Assembly: GCF_001425205.1 (NCBI RefSeq)
Contig: NZ_LMDW01000021.1
Location: forward strand, 103,336 to 167,335
Source: Variovorax sp. Root411
GTDB lineage: Bacteria > Pseudomonadota > Gammaproteobacteria > Burkholderiales > Burkholderiaceae_C
DNA: 64,000 nt
Direction of reading: 5' to 3'
Shown: in pieces, positions 60,555-64,000 of the stretch
Position numbering within the stretch: the stretch's first letter is position 1
Layout: each line of letters begins with the position of its first letter
Program-made: the position numbers and the translations under genes
Notes under the pieces: generated by a model
What the model saw: only the letters and a program-made list of their open reading frames with translations
What the model was told of the DNA's origin: nothing
Databases searched by the model: none

Positions 60555-63500
60555 ATGAATCGGATTTTTCGCGTCATCTGGAACGACGCACTCGCCCTTT
60601 GGACCGTCGCTTCCGAACTGGGACGCGGCCACGCAAGATCAACCGCGGCCACGCACGGCACGGCCCTGTTCGCCGCCACTTTGCTGGCGGCTGCTTCCTT
60701 CCCCGCCTCCGCCGCATGTACGACAGACACGAATGCCAATGCAGTCAATTGCACGGGAAACCAGGCCACGACGGTAGGCGCGGGCGCGGCGACCACGCCG
60801 GGCATCTCGGTCACGGTCCACTCGGGCGCGACGGTCAGCACAGGCAACAGCTCGGGCATCAGCGTCGGCAACCAGGCCGCCATCGTGGTCCAGAACGGCG
60901 GGATCGTTCAGAACAACGCCCTCAACGGCGGCGCGTCGCCTTACCCGAGCATCGGTGCGAACACGATCGAGATCAACAACAACAGCACCGTCACCATCGA
61001 TGCAGGGGGCTCAGTCACCGCCAGCGGCGCAGGTACCAACTCCGAAGCCATCAACCCCGTCGGCAGCGGAAACACCATCACCAACAACGGCTCGATCAGC
61101 TCCGCCCATACGGCGATCTGGTTCCAGGCGAGCAGCGGTTCCAATACCGTCGTGAACACCGGCAGCATCGTCGCCGGCGCCGGCACGAACTCGACCGTGA
61201 CGACCGTCATCGGCGCCAGCGGCACGATGGCGGTCGATTTCACCAACAAGGGCAGCCTCGTCGGCTCGCTCGCTTTCGCAGGCGGCAGCGATGTGCTGCG
61301 CTGGTACACCGGTGCGACGATCACCGGCAACGTCAGTGGTGGCGCGGGCGCCGACCTGCTCACGCTCAACAGCGACAGCGGCGCGAGCGACACCTTCGCG
61401 CCGCTGTCTCTCTTCGGTTTCGAAACGCTGGTCAACAACAGCGGCACCTGGAACTTCAATGTCGCGCTGGCACCGGTGGGCATCACGAGCACCACGGTGC
61501 TGGGCGGAACGCTGATCCTGGGCGCCGACAACAGCGCTTATACGGGCAGCATGACCGTGGGCTCGGGCGGCGTGCTGCAGAGCAGCGCGCAGTTCGCGCC
61601 GGCGGCAATCACCGACAACGGACTCGTGCGCTTTGCCCAGCCTGACAACGCAACCTACGCCGGCCTGCTGAGCGGCACGGGCAGCATCGAAAAGACCGGC
61701 GCGGGCACGCTCACGCTGACGCAGGACCAGGCCTTCACCGGTACCACCACGATCAGCGCCGGTGTGCTGCAACTCGGCAATGGCGGCACCACGGGCTCCG
61801 TGACGGGCAACATCGTCAACAACGCGACGCTGGCCATCAACCGCTCGGACGCGTTCACACTGTCGAGCGCGATCAGCGGCACCGGCTCGCTCGTGAAAGA
61901 AGGCGCCGGCACCACGACGCTGACCGCGGCCAACAGCTACAGCGGGGGCACCGAACTCCGGCAGGGACGGCTGAACGTCGGCAACAGTTTCGCGCTGGGC
62001 ACGGGCACGCTGGCGATGGACGACGGGACCACGCTCGGCTTCGCCGCCGACGGCCTGAACCTCGCCAACGCCGTCGTGCTGACCGGCAGCGACGATCCGG
62101 TCATCGACACCGGCAGCTTCAGCGCAGCGCTCAGCGGCAACATCAGCGGCAGCGGCTTCATCACCAAGCTGGGCAACGGCACCCTCACGCTATCGGGCGC
62201 CAACAGCTACACCGGCGCGACCGACGTGGCCGAAGGCACCCTGAGGGCAGGCGCGACTGGCACCTTCAGTGCGGCATCGGCACACACGGTGGAAAGCGGT
62301 GCCACGCTCGACCTCGCGGGCTTCAGCCAGACAGTGGCCTCGCTCGCCAACAGCGGCACCGTCTCGCTGGTGGGCACCGCACCGGGCACCACGCTCACCG
62401 TCACCGGCGCCTATGGCGGCAATAACGGCGTGCTGCGGCTGGGCACCTTTCTGGGCGACAGCAGCAGCGTGAGCGACCGGTTGGTGCTCGACGGCGCGAG
62501 TGCCTCGGCCAGCGGCCGCACCAGCGTGCAGATCACGCAACTCGGCGGCTTGGGCGCGCTGACCACCGGCAACGGCATCGAGGTGATCTCGGCGCGCAAC
62601 GGTGCCACCACCACTGCGCAGACCACGAAGGACGCCTTCTCTCTCGCAGGCGGCCACGTCGATGCGGGCGCCTACGAGTACCGCCTGCATGCCGCCGACG
62701 CGAGCGGGGCCGGCGAGAACTGGTACCTGCGCTCGACCACCACGGCGACAGTATCGACGGCAACGCCTGCGACAGGCGCGGGCGGCTCGACAGGCGGCAC
62801 CGGCAGCACAGGCCCGATCACCGTGCAAGTGCCAACCTACCGCGCCGAAGTCCCACTGCTGTCCGCATTGCCCAGCCAGGTGCGCCAGATGGACCTGGCC
62901 ATGATCGGCAACCTGCACCAGCGCATCGGCGACGACGACGTCAAGGCCGGCGGCCCCGCATCGACCGGCACCGAGCGCCGTGCCTGGGGCCGCGTGATCG
63001 CCACCGACATCGACATCCGCCAGCAGGGCACCGTCAGCCCGAACAGCAAGGGCAACGTCAAGGGCTTCCAGGCCGGCACCGACCTCTTCGCCACCTCGAA
63101 CTGGCGTGCCGGCGTGTACGTCGGCCAGCTCGACGGCGGCGTCAGGGTCAATGGCTTCGCCGGCGGCATTGCCAACCTGGCCGTCGGTTCCAACGACCTG
63201 CGCAGCCAGTACCTGGGCGCCTACGGCACCTGGACCGCCGATTCGGGCTTCTATGCCGATGCCGTGCTGCAGGCCGGGCGGCACCGCTACACCATCGAGC
63301 CGTTGTCGACCTCGCGCAACGCGGGCAAGGGCGACAGCCTGATGGCGTCCATCGAAGTGGGCCAGGCCTTCGCGCTAGGCGAGAGCGGCTGGAAGATCGA
63401 GCCGCAGCTCCAGCTGATCCACCAGCACATTGGCCTGGACACCATCGCGATCTCCGGTGCGAACGTGCAGCAGGACAGTGACGACGGCTGGATTGCGCGC

Positions 63501-63803
63501 GTCGGCGTGCGCCTGAAGGGCGAGATGGCCATGGCGCTCGGCACGCTGCAACCGTACGGCCGCTTCAACCTCTACAAGGCGAGCAGCGGTGCCGACGTGA
63601 CCCGCTTCATCGGACCCGCCGCCACGACCGACATCACGGGCCGCACCGGTTCCACCGTCAGCGAACTGGCCGGTGGCCTCACCCTGGCGCTGAACCAGAC
63701 GACCAGCATCTACGGCGAAGTCGGCAAGCTGTGGGCCTCGGGCGGCGCGACGGATGTGAAGACTTCCCTGCAGGGCTCGCTCGGGCTGCGCATGAAGTGG
63801 TGA
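60555..63803 (+). CDS. type V autotransporter adhesin-like protein with ESPR leader
   Basis: This 1082-residue surface protein starts with an extended signal peptide region, MNRIFRVIWNDALALWTVAS, followed by a standard signal (cleavage near residue 53). The passenger (about 55-780) is Gly/Thr/Asn-rich beta-helix with at least three autotransporter-associated repeats of the form GTGSIEKTGAGTLTLTQD, GTGSLVKEGAGTTTLTAA and GSGFITKLGNGTLTLSGA. A Gly/Thr/Ser linker leads into a C-terminal 12-strand barrel (about 800-1082) ending in LGLRMKW with the terminal aromatic needed for Bam recognition. ATG 60555 is fixed by the ESPR; an upstream ATG adds 23 unrelated residues. Function is likely adhesion or autoaggregation. 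Confidence 0.93.
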   Translation: MNRIFRVIWNDALALWTVASELGRGHARSTAATHGTALFAATLLAAASFPASAACTTDTNANAVNCTGNQATTVGAGAATTPGISVTVHSGATVSTGNSSGISVGNQAAIVVQNGGIVQNNALNGGASPYPSIGANTIEINNNSTVTIDAGGSVTASGAGTNSEAINPVGSGNTITNNGSISSAHTAIWFQASSGSNTVVNTGSIVAGAGTNSTVTTVIGASGTMAVDFTNKGSLVGSLAFAGGSDVLRWYTGATITGNVSGGAGADLLTLNSDSGASDTFAPLSLFGFETLVNNSGTWNFNVALAPVGITSTTVLGGTLILGADNSAYTGSMTVGSGGVLQSSAQFAPAAITDNGLVRFAQPDNATYAGLLSGTGSIEKTGAGTLTLTQDQAFTGTTTISAGVLQLGNGGTTGSVTGNIVNNATLAINRSDAFTLSSAISGTGSLVKEGAGTTTLTAANSYSGGTELRQGRLNVGNSFALGTGTLAMDDGTTLGFAADGLNLANAVVLTGSDDPVIDTGSFSAALSGNISGSGFITKLGNGTLTLSGANSYTGATDVAEGTLRAGATGTFSAASAHTVESGATLDLAGFSQTVASLANSGTVSLVGTAPGTTLTVTGAYGGNNGVLRLGTFLGDSSSVSDRLVLDGASASASGRTSVQITQLGGLGALTTGNGIEVISARNGATTTAQTTKDAFSLAGGHVDAGAYEYRLHAADASGAGENWYLRSTTTATVSTATPATGAGGSTGGTGSTGPITVQVPTYRAEVPLLSALPSQVRQMDLAMIGNLHQRIGDDDVKAGGPASTGTERRAWGRVIATDIDIRQQGTVSPNSKGNVKGFQAGTDLFATSNWRAGVYVGQLDGGVRVNGFAGGIANLAVGSNDLRSQYLGAYGTWTADSGFYADAVLQAGRHRYTIEPLSTSRNAGKGDSLMASIEVGQAFALGESGWKIEPQLQLIHQHIGLDTIAISGANVQQDSDDGWIARVGVRLKGEMAMALGTLQPYGRFNLYKASSGADVTRFIGPAATTDITGRTGSTVSELAGGLTLALNQTTSIYGEVGKLWASGGATDVKTSLQGSLGLRMKW

Positions 63804-64000
63804 AAACGCGCCGCGCCATGAATCAGTTCCTGGCGCGGTGCGGTGCTGCACTGGCAGCCGAGAAGAGCCTGGCCAAGACAGGAATTCAAAAGGTACTTCC
63901 CGTCGGATTGCTGGTTTCCATTCCGTGGGCGACGACGCTTGCGACAGCACTCATTCCCGGGACGTGGTTTGGCATCGCGATGGTTTGCTTTCGGGGTGGC
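63804..64000. other. downstream of autotransporter, hairpin and possible truncated ORF
   Basis: CCGCGCCA (63811-63818) and TGGCGCGG (63831-63838) form a hairpin 7 bases after the autotransporter stop, without a T-run. An open plus-strand frame from ATG 63818 runs to the window edge (61 codons, with a hydrophobic part LPVGLLVSIPWATTLATAL), but it has no ribosome site and starts inside the hairpin. Nothing else can be supported. Confidence 0.25.

Noticed and set aside
1..64000. CRISPR arrays, tRNA/rRNA genes, insertion sequences, prophage
   Set aside because: No regularly spaced repeats, transposase or phage genes, or recognisable structural RNA were found on reading the window, although tRNAs cannot be excluded with certainty without a covariance search.

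Overview
The window looks like chromosomal DNA of a high-GC betaproteobacterium of the Comamonadaceae, most likely a Variovorax-type soil or plant organism. This rests on the gene families seen: Bug-type solute receptors, many LysR regulators, an ImuA-ImuB-DnaE2 cassette, an ESPR autotransporter and an ScfR-type propionate regulator. Codon use is uniformly GC-rich. No rRNA, tRNA, CRISPR array, insertion sequence or phage was recognised. The species call is inference from family content; no database was searched.

Positions 1-6.2 kb hold a 2-methylcitrate (propionate) cluster: an ScfR regulator divergent from a hot-dog thioesterase, prpC, prpD and prpB, with a paired operator between them, and then a small secreted protein and a strong terminator. 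Positions 6.2-12.7 kb are housekeeping: tag, cbpM, cbpA, a histidine phosphatase and a CDP-alcohol phosphatidyltransferase on the minus strand, then a glutamine amidotransferase, a DUF4124 protein, an RNase HI, a DUF3297 protein and a DUF2272 protein. A membrane PAS-GGDEF diguanylate cyclase follows (12.7-15.7 kb).

Positions 15.8-25.5 kb are accessory metabolism: LysR / amidase / Bug receptor / MFS exporter, a class A beta-lactamase, and a gluconate locus (LacI regulator, operator palindrome, gluconokinase broken by an in-frame amber codon, AraC regulator). Positions 25.5-35.5 kb hold a hemolysin III protein, a GDPD lipoprotein, a sigma factor / ferritin-like / cytochrome c operon, an IlvD/Edd sugar-acid dehydratase divergent from an orphan TRAP receptor, a DUF2868 membrane protein with its DUF3482 GTPase, and a 24-residue membrane peptide. 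Positions 35.6-43.8 kb hold an ABC exporter, a LysR / extradiol dioxygenase pair, a membrane glycosyltransferase, cytochrome b561 with an alpha/beta hydrolase, an interlaced inverted-repeat element and a branched-chain amino-acid type receptor.

Positions 43.8-51.2 kb form an SOS island. A LexA box precedes imuA-imuB-dnaE2. An MmcB-like nuclease gene follows on the same strand. A second LexA box then drives, on the opposite strand, an undescribed 67-residue ORF translationally coupled to a 2'-5' RNA ligase-like gene. Positions 51.2-57.4 kb hold a GDSL hydrolase and two LysR genes, plus a second LysR / Bug / amidase module that mirrors the one at 16-19 kb. Positions 57.4-64 kb are signalling and surface: a stand-alone receiver divergent from a soluble histidine kinase, an OmpR-type regulator, an AT-richer gap and a large autotransporter.
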